DNA of 64,000 nt from Actinoplanes sp. N902-109 (lineage in GTDB: Bacteria; Actinomycetota; Actinomycetes; Mycobacteriales; Micromonosporaceae): the NCBI RefSeq assembly GCF_000389965.1, contig NC_021191.1, forward strand, positions 5,023,501 to 5,087,500, written 5' to 3'. Below, one piece after another: positions 56,949 to 64,000 of the stretch (position 1 is its first letter; each line of letters starts with the position of its first letter). Position numbers and translations under genes: made by a program. The notes beneath the pieces are model-generated. The model was not told the DNA's origin, ran no database searches, and worked only from the letters and a program-made list of their open reading frames with translations.

Positions 56949-57593
56949 GTGCTGGTGGAGATCTGGTCCGACGTCGTGTGCCCGTGGTGCTACATCGGCA
57001 AGCGGCGCCTCGAGACGGCGCTCACGAAGTTCGAGCACGCCGGTGAGGTCGAGATCGTGTGGCGCAGCTTCCAGCTCGACCCGACCACGCCCAAGGGCAG
57101 CCACGAGCCGGTCTACGACGCCCTGGCCAAGAAGTTCGGCGGCTCGCGCGAGCAGGTCAAGGCCATGACCGGACAGGTCGCCGCGCTGGCCGAGGCCGAG
57201 GGGCTGCACTACGACTTCGCCAACGCGATCAGCTTCAACACCTTCGACGCGCACCGGGTGCTGCACCTGGCGCGGACCCACGGCCTGGGCGGCGAGGCGC
57301 ACGAGCGGTTCATGCGGGCCAACCTGATCGAGGGCGCGACCATGGACAGCGACACCCTGGTCGAGCTGGCCGCGGAGGTGGGCGTCCCGGCGGCCGAGGC
57401 ACGCACGGTGCTCGCCGGCGACGCCTACACCGCCGAGGTCAACGCCGACATCCAGCAGGCCCATGCGTACGGCGCCACGGGTGTCCCGTTCTTCGTGCTC
57501 GACCGCGCCTACGGGGTCTCCGGCGCCCAGTCCGCCGACGTGTTCCTCCAGGCCCTGACCACCGCCCACGACGCCGGGGCAGCCGCACGCTGA
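56949..57593 (+). CDS. FrnE-like DsbA-family oxidoreductase
   Basis: The 214-residue product starts at GTG 56949, 7 bases after GAGGAG. The active site is VCPWCYIGKRRL (CPWC) and the cis-Pro loop is GVPFFVLD. The mid-part is the helical insert of the FrnE branch (HRVLHLARTHG). There is no signal peptide, so it acts in the cytoplasm, where members serve as disulphide oxidoreductases, isomerases of polyketide products or peroxide-defence proteins. Codon context and spacing link it to the Cys-tailed peptide upstream. Strong sequence fit. Confidence 0.9.
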   Translation: MLVEIWSDVVCPWCYIGKRRLETALTKFEHAGEVEIVWRSFQLDPTTPKGSHEPVYDALAKKFGGSREQVKAMTGQVAALAEAEGLHYDFANAISFNTFDAHRVLHLARTHGLGGEAHERFMRANLIEGATMDSDTLVELAAEVGVPAAEARTVLAGDAYTAEVNADIQQAHAYGATGVPFFVLDRAYGVSGAQSADVFLQALTTAHDAGAAAR

Positions 57594-57639
57594 GCCGCCG
57601 CCCACCGGCGCGGCGTCAACCGGGGCACCATCCGGCCAG

Positions 57640-58410
57640 GGTTTGTCTACTGAGGCGTGTTCCAGAGCATTCCCCGATGATGGTGACGGTCAGAACGGCT
57701 TGGAAGCGGATGGCTACCTTGTCGTATCGGGTGGCGACGCCGCGGTGGCGTCTCGGGCGGGCGATGCCGTTCTCGACGGCGTGGCGTAGCCGGTAGAGCT
57801 GCGGGTCGAACTTCGGTGGACCCCGCCCTTGCAGCCCTTGGCTTTGCGGTGGGCGTCCTGGTCACTCCTGCTCGGTATGCAGGCTTTGATCCCGTGCTGC
57901 GGACTGTCGCCGCGATGGCCGGCGGTGACGATCAGGGACAACACTTTCTGCCTTGCTCGCAGGCCAGATGCGTTTCAGTCGTCAGACCGCCACGGGATCG
58001 GCCCAGCCCGTGGTCGGCGGGCTCGTCGTGGACCCGCCGGGTGGTTCTTTCTGCCGGTGCCCGTGAGCGCGGGCGCCGGCGGCGTGTTGCTGAGCACGGC
58101 TGGTCATCGAGTCCACGCTGATCGCCCAGTCGATGCGGCCTTGGACGTCGCCCTGGGCCTGCAACGCTGACAGGATCCGATCCCACGTCCCGTCACGCTG
58201 CCGGCGACGGAACAGTCCCTGGATCGTCGGCAAGGGCGCATACTCGGCCGGCACGTCGCGCCACAGGGCACCGATTCGGATCCGCCACCGGATCCCGTTG
58301 ATCAGCTGTCGTTTCTCCCACTTCGGCGGCCGACCCGTTGGCGACTGCGCAGGCAACAGCGGGGCGAGGGCCGCCCATTGCGCGTCGGTCAGGTCGTGCC
58401 GCCTCGTCAC
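57640..58410 (-). pseudogene. IS5-family transposase, broken by several frameshifts
   Basis: The N-terminus is readable from GTG 58410 (RRHDLTDAQWAALAPLLPAQ, then GRPPKWEKRQLINGIRWR) through SVDSMTSRAQQHAAG, which includes the first catalytic Asp. The frame then shifts (GLGRSRGGLTTETHLACEQG), shifts again (LSLIVTAGHRGDSPQ) and skips a section before a last frame with RRHRGVATRYDKVAIRFQAV. At least three shifts and an internal deletion make it inactive. Terminal inverted repeats were not clearly found. Confidence 0.82.
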
Positions 58411-58429
58411 CGCCAGGATCAGCGCCGGG

Positions 58430-58530
58430 GATCAAGCTGGGCGCCCCACGTGCGAGCCACTCCCGGCCTCGGCGAGATGCTCGACTGGCTCCGTGCCGTA
58501 CCCGACGGTCGTGAACCAAGAGACAGGACC
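58430..58530 (+). mobile_element. End fragment of a second IS5-type element
   Basis: A plus-strand frame reads RATPGLGEMLDWLRAVPDG, which resembles the C-terminus of the transposase at 22.8 kb (QATLDLVEVLDWLRSVPDG). The sequence after it, GAGACAGGACC, is close to that element's end (GAGACAGAACC). Only about 30 codons of the transposase C-terminus remain, on the opposite strand to the IS remnant beside it. Confidence 0.65.
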
Positions 58531-58540
58531 CCGGGGCGGG

Positions 58541-59884
58541 TCAGCCGGGGCGGCGGAGGACTCGGCGGGCGGCTCGGACGCCGCCGACGAAGGCCTGGCC
58601 GGCGCGCGCCGGGCCGGTACCGCTCAGCAGCTCGACCATCCGTCGTACCCGCCGCAGGTCGGCCTCCCGGGCGGTCAGCTCGGTCGCGAAGAACGCCGCC
58701 TGCGCCCGCGCCTCAGCCAGCTCCCGGGCCAGCCGTTCCCGATCCGCGACCAGCTCGCCGACCGGCAACGCCCGGTCCGGGGCGCTGTCCGGCACGGCGA
58801 TCGTGCGCCCGGTCATGGCAGCCAGCAGCCGCGCCAGCTCCACCGGCCCGGTCACGGCGGGCCACGGGTGCGGGAAACCGGGCCGCAGCAGCCGGGCAGC
58901 CAGGTCCAGCAGCGCCCGCCCCGGTTCGCCGGCCGGGCCGAGCGCCACCAGCTCGCCGTCCGGGGTGTCGACGACCTGGCCCGCGGGGACGCCGGCGGCG
59001 GGGCTCTGCTGCCACCGGGTCAGCTGGTGCCGTACCAGTGGAAGGTCTCGGTGCGCCGCGGCCCGGGCGATCGCGCTTGCCAGGGTCGGGCCGGGCGACG
59101 CGGTCGCCGGGCCGCAGGCCACCCGGGGCACCTGCGCCGCATCGCGGGCCGCCACCACGATCCATCCCGGCGCGAGTGCCGTACCCAGACCGTGCCGCAC
59201 ACTGTCGATCGCCAGGGTCGCCGGATCGTGCAGGATGCCCGGGATGTCGGCGAACGCAGCGGCGAGCGCCGCCTCCACGGCTCCGCCCTCGGCGCCCTCC
59301 GGCAGGACCAGCGCCGGAGCCACCGGGTCCGGAAAGACGGCGTAGACCGCGGCGGCCTCCCCCACCGCGCGCCTGAGCCCGTCGACGGTCCGCGGCCGGG
59401 TGGCGTCCGGCCCGGGCACCCAGGCGCCGTCGTCCGGAACCGGTGGTGGCGCCGCGAGCCGGTGCACCCCGAGGTCGTTACTTGCACCCAGCAGCAGGAC
59501 GCCGTCCGGGGCCAGCGCCCCGCGCAGCACCCCGAGCAGCTCAGCCCAGTTCATCCCGGCGCTCTCGGCGGTGTCCAGCCGATCGAGCCCGGCCAGGGCG
59601 ACGATCGTGTCGAACGGGCCCTCGGCGCTCAGCTCGGCCGGGCTCCCGCACAGCACGGTCAAGCCCGGGTCCCGCGCCAGCATCTCGGCGTCGGGCACCC
59701 CCCGCACCAGCACCGTGACGTCCGGCAGCCCGGCCAGCAGCGCCGGATCGTGCGGCCCGGCCACCAGCACCCGCCCCCGCGCCGCCGCCAGGAACGGCTG
59801 CAACGCCGGCCCCCGGACCGGCCCCGGCCCGTGCTGTCCGTCGTAGTCCGACCAGACCAGCATCTCGTCGCCGATCAGCCGCAT
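58541..59884 (-). CDS. Class I SAM-dependent methyltransferase-like protein
   Basis: The 447-residue product has a Rossmann-type first half: GRVLVAGPHDPALLAGL, then FDTIVALAGLDRLDTAES and LAPDGVLLLGASNDLGVH. This fits a class I methyltransferase, although the glycine motif I is weak (VAGPHD). The second half includes a long coiled region (DRERLARELAEARAQAAFF) ending in a basic tail. It overlaps the upstream gene by 10 bases and the two form a coupled pair. The substrate is unknown; the pair resembles genes of actinobacterial surface-polymer loci. Its downstream end abuts the IS graveyard. Confidence 0.7.
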   Translation of the reverse strand: MRLIGDEMLVWSDYDGQHGPGPVRGPALQPFLAAARGRVLVAGPHDPALLAGLPDVTVLVRGVPDAEMLARDPGLTVLCGSPAELSAEGPFDTIVALAGLDRLDTAESAGMNWAELLGVLRGALAPDGVLLLGASNDLGVHRLAAPPPVPDDGAWVPGPDATRPRTVDGLRRAVGEAAAVYAVFPDPVAPALVLPEGAEGGAVEAALAAAFADIPGILHDPATLAIDSVRHGLGTALAPGWIVVAARDAAQVPRVACGPATASPGPTLASAIARAAAHRDLPLVRHQLTRWQQSPAAGVPAGQVVDTPDGELVALGPAGEPGRALLDLAARLLRPGFPHPWPAVTGPVELARLLAAMTGRTIAVPDSAPDRALPVGELVADRERLARELAEARAQAAFFATELTAREADLRRVRRMVELLSGTGPARAGQAFVGGVRAARRVLRRPG

Positions 59885-60774
59885 CCGTGCTCCTCATCGT
59901 CCTGCCACCGGAACAGCTGCACCAGTTCCGCCGGGGTGGCCAGCCGGTCGGCGCCCAGCTCCGCCACCGCGGCCGCCGCAGCCAGCCGCTGGTCGACCAC
60001 CTCGCCGTGCAGCTCGGCCCACTGGCGCCGGATCCTGGCCTGCCCGCCGTGCGTCGGGTCCTCGTCGGCGAGCACCATCGGGTCGCCGTACACCGCCGGT
60101 TCGCAGCCCGCGAGGATGCCGTACCAGACCGCGCTGCTCAGCCGGTTCGACGCGACCCGGCGGTGCCGTCGCAGTTCCGCCAGCTGCCGGTCGAGGAAGC
60201 CCGCGTCGCCGCCCTGCTGGGCGTTGCCGCGGTAGCCGTGGCAGATCACCCGGAAGCCCGCCCGCTCGTACCGGCGGCGCACCCGCGGCGTCCGGAACTC
60301 CTGCCAGTACAGGCACACCGTCACCGGACCGGGTTCGGTCGCCGTGATCCGGTCGATCAGCCGGTCGTGGTCCCCGTGGACGTGCTGGCCCTCCCAGCCG
60401 TGGAACGGGTACCAGATGGTCCCGCTGCGGTCCGCCGGCGCCGGGTCCGTCGCCCGGAGTTCGATCAGGTACGCCCAGGGCGCGCCGACCACGTACGTCT
60501 GGCGCCGGCCGAGCGACCAGGCCCGCCGCCGGGTGCGCTCGGACCAGAGGAACAGCGGCACCCCGGCCACGTACTCGTGGTCCCCGGCCATGCCGTCGCC
60601 GATGTTCCAGCCGTGCTGGAGGTAACCGTGGATGCGGGGCGGGTGCGCGCCGGTCCGGCCGCAGTACCGCGCCAGGATCTTCGCGTGACCGTAGTAGTCG
60701 TTGGCCCGGTGCACCGGGGCATTCTCACCCGCGATCACCGGCCCCGGCCACGGCTGCGGGCGTTGTTCGGCCAA
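59875..60774 (-). CDS. Conserved protein of polysaccharide-biosynthesis type
   Basis: The 299-residue product is soluble. GYLQHGWNIGDGMAGDHEYV and PLFLWSERTRRRAWSLGRR look like the beginning of a GT-B-like or CDP-glycerol glycerophosphotransferase-like fold, and TIWYPFHGWEGQ, HRRVASNRLSSAVWYGILAG and YGDPMVLADE follow. The order (His-rich strand, then AGCEPAVYGDPMVL near the end) is compatible with a transferase building a surface polymer. No nucleotide-sugar signature is clear enough to be sure. It is the first gene of the pair with the methyltransferase-like gene. Confidence 0.6.
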   Translation of the reverse strand: MAEQRPQPWPGPVIAGENAPVHRANDYYGHAKILARYCGRTGAHPPRIHGYLQHGWNIGDGMAGDHEYVAGVPLFLWSERTRRRAWSLGRRQTYVVGAPWAYLIELRATDPAPADRSGTIWYPFHGWEGQHVHGDHDRLIDRITATEPGPVTVCLYWQEFRTPRVRRRYERAGFRVICHGYRGNAQQGGDAGFLDRQLAELRRHRRVASNRLSSAVWYGILAGCEPAVYGDPMVLADEDPTHGGQARIRRQWAELHGEVVDQRLAAAAAVAELGADRLATPAELVQLFRWQDDEEHGCG

Positions 60775-60831
60775 GCGTCGTCCGGGCGTCGCCCGCGCGT
60801 TCCCCGGTCCTCCCCGGCGAGGCCCGCGGTG

Positions 60832-62013
60832 TCACCACCACGGCCCGGCCAGCGGCAACAGCTCCGCCGCCGCGCCGGGGGCCCAGCCGTCGTCGAGGAC
60901 GGCGAGCGCGTCGGCGGCCGCCGCACCGCCCAGGCTCGCCGGGCGCGCGCCCGGCACCACGACCGCGCGGTCACCTTCGACCAGCACCGGCACGAGCTTG
61001 GTGATGCCCCCGGTCAGCTGCACGTCCCCGAGCACCGGCAACCGCAGCTGTGCCTCCCGCAGCCGGCCCGCCATCGTCCGCAGCAGGGGCTGCAGCAGGG
61101 TCACGCCGGCGACCAGTCCGGCGAACGGGTTCCCCGGCAGCCCGACCAGCCGGCGCCCGCCCGGCAACTCGGCCAGGACCTGCGGGTGCCCGGGCCGGCA
61201 CGCCACCTGGTCGACGGTGAGCCGTCCGCCGATCTTGTCCAGCACGTCCCGCAGATGATCGGCCCGCCCGGCCGACGACGACCCGCTGACCGCCACCACG
61301 TCGGTGTCCGCGCCGGTCAGCGCCGCGGCCAGCAGCCCCGGGTCGTCGCGCAGCAGGTCATGCCCGGTGACGACACCACCGGCCGCGGCCACCAGCGCCG
61401 TCACCATCGGCCCGAACACGTCCCGGACCTGCCCGGCTGCCGGGACGCCGGCGCCGATCACCTCGTCGCCGGTCACCAGCAACCGCACCCGTGGCCGCCG
61501 ATGCACGGCCACGGTGTCGATCCCGCCCTGCGCCAGCAGCCCGCACACCGCCGGTGTGAGCAGCCGGCCGGCGGCCACCAGCAGATCGCCCCGCGCGTAG
61601 TCCTCCCCCGCCCGGCGGATGTGCGTCCGCCCGCCCAGGGCACCGCTCACCTCACCTTCGGCGCCGCGCACGGTGCCTTTCTCGTACGGAAGAACGGCCG
61701 CGGACCCGGCAGGCACGACCGCACCGGTCATGATCTCGACCGCCTCCCCCGCGGCCAGCGTCCCCACCCACGGCGCCGCCCCGGCCAGCATCCGGCCGGC
61801 CACGCGCCACGGCCCGGGCCCGGCCACGGCCCATCCGTCCATCGCCGCCGTGTCCGACCCCGGCAGGTCGGCCCGGGCGGTGCAGGCCTCGGCCAGCACC
61901 CGCCATGCGGCATCCGGTAGCGGCACGGTCTCAGCGGGCAACGGACACGAGGACGCGGCGGCAATGGCCCTGGCTTCCCGCCACGGGACCCCGGTGCTGT
62001 GGTTCGCAGACAT
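60832..62013 (-). CDS. moeA: Molybdopterin molybdenumtransferase MoeA
   Basis: The 393-residue product starts at ATG 62013. It has SDTAAMDGWAVAGPG (usual SxMDGYA), EIMTGAVVPAGSAAVLPYE, a molybdopterin-binding MoCF domain with RVRLLVTGDEVIGAG, and VSGSSSAGRADHL, then GLPGNPFAGLVAG. MoeA inserts molybdenum into adenylated molybdopterin. Length matches the family. No other moa/mob genes or molybdoenzymes are in the window, although a MOSC gene lies at 35.7 kb. GDEV where GDEL is usual is a conservative variant. Confidence 0.92.
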   Translation of the reverse strand: MSANHSTGVPWREARAIAAASSCPLPAETVPLPDAAWRVLAEACTARADLPGSDTAAMDGWAVAGPGPWRVAGRMLAGAAPWVGTLAAGEAVEIMTGAVVPAGSAAVLPYEKGTVRGAEGEVSGALGGRTHIRRAGEDYARGDLLVAAGRLLTPAVCGLLAQGGIDTVAVHRRPRVRLLVTGDEVIGAGVPAAGQVRDVFGPMVTALVAAAGGVVTGHDLLRDDPGLLAAALTGADTDVVAVSGSSSAGRADHLRDVLDKIGGRLTVDQVACRPGHPQVLAELPGGRRLVGLPGNPFAGLVAGVTLLQPLLRTMAGRLREAQLRLPVLGDVQLTGGITKLVPVLVEGDRAVVVPGARPASLGGAAAADALAVLDDGWAPGAAAELLPLAGPWW

Positions 62014-62098
62014 CCCCGCGAGTGTCACACCTTCCACCCGCCGCCGCAGAACACCCGCGCCGATGTGGACCGGTGCCCGGCCGGCGCAGGCGGCCCGG

Positions 62099-63304
62099 TC
62101 ACGGCTGACCGCCCGCGGTGGCCCGGTAGCGGACGGCACCCTCGGTGTAGCCGCGGTGCGCGGCTGCCTGGTCGGGGATCCGGTGGGCGGCGCCGGACCC
62201 CCCGATGCCGAAGAAGGCGCGGGTGGCCGCGTTCGATGCCTGTGCGAGGGCGCCGGCCCGGGTCTGCATCACCGGCTCGTAGCGGCGCACCGCCTCGCCG
62301 GGCGTGGGTTCCCGGGCGATCGCGTGGGCCAGTTCGGCCGCGTCCAGCAGGGCCAGGTTGACGCCGTGGCCGCCGAACGGCCCCATGCCGTGGGCGGCGT
62401 CGCCGAGCAGCGTGACGCCGGGCCGGGGCTCCCAGGTCAGCGGTGCGGGCAGGAACCAGATGGCGCGCTCGACGTACTCGTCGCTGCTGGTGAGGAACGG
62501 GAGCAGCCGGGGCGACCAGCCGGCGAACCGGTCGAGCAGAAAAGCCCGCAGCGTGGCCCGGTCGGCGGCGCTGACCCCGGCCCGGGCGGCCCAGTCCACG
62601 CCGGTGCGCATCGCGACGTAGCCGCGGATCACTCCGTTGCTGTTGCGCTGCAGGATGATCGCGTTGCCGTCGTCGCCGCGGACGAACAGGTGACCGGACC
62701 CGACGAGCCCGGCCAGGGCCGGGTGCCGCCGGTCGGCGTCGGCGTAGCGGACGTCGAGGAACGACACTCCCGAGTACTCCGGCGACGCATCGGTGAGCAG
62801 GGCGCGCACCCGCGACCAGATGCCGTCGGCACCGATCACCAGTCCGGTCTCGGTGGTGACGCCGTTGGCGAAGTGCAGCCGGTGCCGGCCGCCACCGATC
62901 GCGGTGGCCCGGGTGAGCTGGTGGCCCCAGCGGACGGTTCCCGGGTGGACGTGGGCGGCGATGAGGGCGCGCAGCCGGCCACGGTCGATCTCCGGCGCGG
63001 CGGCGTCATCCGGTTCCGGCACGTAGGTGCTGTGCACGGTGGCATGCCGGTCCATGGCCTGCTTGGCCTGGTCCTCGCGGCGGGCGACGGCCAGGAAGGC
63101 GTCGAGCAGGCGGGCGTCGGCCAGGGCGATCTGCCCGGTGTCGGCGTGCAGGTCCAGCGAGCCGCCCGCGTCCCGTGCGGTGGCCGATGCGTCGGCGTCG
63201 TACACGGTCACGTCGATGCCGTGCAGCTGCAGCATCCGGGCGCAGAGCAGGCCTCCCGGGCCCGCGCCGACGATGGCGATGCCGCTGGTAGTGGTTGTGG
63301 CCAT
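62099..63304 (-). CDS. FAD-dependent monooxygenase (TetX/PHBH type)
   Basis: The 401-residue product starts at ATG 63304 with GGGAGAAG upstream. The FAD Rossmann motif is IAIVGAGPGGLLCARML. The middle carries LVIGADGIWSRVRALL (the second FAD/DG motif), and GVTLLGDAAHGMGPFGGHG is the third (GD) motif. It hydroxylates small aromatic or polycyclic compounds using NADPH; members inactivate antibiotics such as tetracyclines and rifamycins, but the substrate cannot be inferred. It is divergent from a TetR gene, with repeated operators between them, so it is probably a drug-inducible enzyme. Confidence 0.92.
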   Translation of the reverse strand: MATTTTSGIAIVGAGPGGLLCARMLQLHGIDVTVYDADASATARDAGGSLDLHADTGQIALADARLLDAFLAVARREDQAKQAMDRHATVHSTYVPEPDDAAAPEIDRGRLRALIAAHVHPGTVRWGHQLTRATAIGGGRHRLHFANGVTTETGLVIGADGIWSRVRALLTDASPEYSGVSFLDVRYADADRRHPALAGLVGSGHLFVRGDDGNAIILQRNSNGVIRGYVAMRTGVDWAARAGVSAADRATLRAFLLDRFAGWSPRLLPFLTSSDEYVERAIWFLPAPLTWEPRPGVTLLGDAAHGMGPFGGHGVNLALLDAAELAHAIAREPTPGEAVRRYEPVMQTRAGALAQASNAATRAFFGIGGSGAAHRIPDQAAAHRGYTEGAVRYRATAGGQP

Positions 63305-63317
63305 GGCTTCTCCCTGT

Positions 63318-63372
63318 CTACCAATCAATCGTTTGATTGGTAGTCGACTCTAACCAATCGTTTGATTGGTAG
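63318..63372. promoter_or_regulatory. Double TetR-type operator
   Basis: Site 1 (63318-63343) has arms CTACCAATCA and TGATTGGTAG around a 6-base centre. Site 2 has ACCAATC (63353-63359) and GATTGGT (63364-63370). They also share an exact 18-base direct repeat, CAATCGTTTGATTGGTAG, at 63326-63343 and 63355-63372 (29-base period). It lies between the monooxygenase and tetR starts. Confidence 0.85.
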
Positions 63373-63389
63373 GAAGTAGGATGTGAGCC

Positions 63390-63971
63390 ATGCCGCCGAG
63401 GAGCCGCCGCAGCGCCGCCGATACCCGGGCCGAGATCCGCCGGGTCGCGCTGGACCTGTTCACCGAGAAGGGCTTCGACGCCACCAGCACGCGCGACATC
63501 GCGGCGGCGCTCGGGATGAACCAGTCGTCGCTCTACTACCACTTCGCCGGCAAGGACGACATCGTCCGCAGCCTCATGCAGACCCGGCAGCACGACGCGG
63601 AGGAATTCCTGACCTGGCTGCTGGCCCAGCCGGTCGCCCCCGGCCTGTTGCGCACGGCAGCCCTGCGCTGGCTGGACGCCACGACCGAGGAGCACGTGCA
63701 CGGGCAGCGGCTGGCCCTGGCCAACCCCGCCGTCCAGCGACGGCTGAGTGGCAACAGCCACGCCATGGCCGGCACCTTCGACCGCGTCGTCGCGGTCTTC
63801 ACCGGCCCCGAGCCGGCCATGGCCGACCTCCTGCTCGTCCGCACGGTCTTCAACGCCGTCGGTTCGGTGCTGACCGCCGCGCCGGACACGAAGGCCGAGC
63901 CGGCCGACATCATCGCGGCGGCCCGCCGCATGGTGCTCGCGCTGACCCGCGACGGCGGCCCGCTCCCCTGA
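63390..63971 (+). CDS. TetR-family transcriptional regulator
   Basis: The 193-residue product starts at ATG 63390; another in-frame start is not seen. The N-terminal helix-turn-helix is ALDLFTEKGFDATSTRDIAA, then ALGMNQSSLYYHFAGKDD. The C-terminal helical ligand domain (about 70-193) is unique in sequence. The gene faces the FAD monooxygenase across 85 bases with two strong palindromes, so it most likely represses both genes until a small molecule, possibly the monooxygenase substrate, binds. Confidence 0.94.
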   Translation: MPPRSRRSAADTRAEIRRVALDLFTEKGFDATSTRDIAAALGMNQSSLYYHFAGKDDIVRSLMQTRQHDAEEFLTWLLAQPVAPGLLRTAALRWLDATTEEHVHGQRLALANPAVQRRLSGNSHAMAGTFDRVVAVFTGPEPAMADLLLVRTVFNAVGSVLTAAPDTKAEPADIIAAARRMVLALTRDGGPLP

Positions 63972-64000
63972 GCCGATAGCCGGGACCCGATGGCAAGTTG

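Noticed and set aside
59887..61920. 677-codon plus-strand frame over moeA and the polysaccharide-type gene
   Set aside because: It is antisense to genes with clear motifs and spans two of them; its composition is typical of a GC shadow.
1..64000. tRNA or rRNA genes
   Set aside because: No cloverleaf-like sequence with the conserved T-loop or rRNA stretch was seen on reading; a tRNAscan run would settle this.

Overview
The window is about 72-75% G+C, has GTG starts, several apparently leaderless genes and frequent 4-base start/stop overlaps. This is typical of an actinomycete. Several family combinations point to Micromonosporaceae, most plausibly Actinoplanes or a close relative: a DUF574-type SAM methyltransferase, paired MEDS-domain sensors, mycothiol-dependent maleylpyruvate isomerase-like and DUF6642 proteins, a CBM2-GH48 cellulase, an Rpf gene behind a c-di-AMP riboswitch, and a flagellar fliQ gene. 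The genus is an inference; there is no rRNA or tRNA in the window.

Layout. 1-4.7 kb: a cut-off alpha/beta hydrolase, two coupled STAS proteins, a decayed response regulator, a secreted transglycosylase-like protein, and a frameshifted MocR regulator divergent from an EamA exporter. 4.7-13.2 kb: a secreted pyroglutamyl-peptidase-like protein whose expected cysteine is serine, an orphan fliQ, adenosine deaminase, a PQ-loop transporter, a xylose-type binding protein with two lipoproteins, a ferredoxin/ferredoxin reductase pair and a glycosyltransferase. 13.3-22 kb: a class A PBP with PASTA domain, the 3' stump of a chemotaxis receptor, a Ser/Thr kinase, an SGNH hydrolase, an intact GGDEF-EAL protein and an acyltransferase-3. 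22-23.8 kb: a gene-poor stretch with two near-identical palindromic repeats and a dead IS5-family element.

23.8-36 kb is rich in signalling: an AraC/DJ-1 regulator, a metallophosphatase, an ECF sigma factor coupled to a GGDEF-EAL protein that has lost both signature motifs, a DUF574 methyltransferase, a luciferase-like oxidoreductase, a very Ala-rich repeat protein, zwf, and a coupled MEDS-STAS / MEDS-HATPase pair. 36-50 kb is a sugar-polymer district: a CBM42 (AbfB) membrane protein, a GH48 cellulase with CebR-like boxes upstream, a BLUF photoreceptor, an ECF sigma/membrane-protein pair, and a LacI-controlled operon of two ABC permeases, a binding protein and a GH42 beta-galactosidase. No ATPase gene is present, so a shared MsiK-type ATPase elsewhere is likely. 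50-57.6 kb: Rpf with riboswitch, an N-acylamino-acid racemase/GNAT pair, a second Ser/Thr kinase with a ricin-lectin protein behind it, a DUF6642 protein and a small Cys-tailed peptide directly before an FrnE-like DsbA protein. 57.6-58.5 kb is a second IS graveyard. The right end holds a methyltransferase/polysaccharide-type pair, MoeA, and a TetR gene divergent from the FAD monooxygenase it probably controls.

The most unusual points are the Cys-tailed peptide plus FrnE, the sigma factor coupled to a degenerate c-di-GMP protein, the BLUF/cellulase neighbourhood, the Ser-substituted C15-like protein, the orphan fliQ with a chemoreceptor stump, and the riboswitch whose 3' strand, terminator and ribosome binding site overlap.
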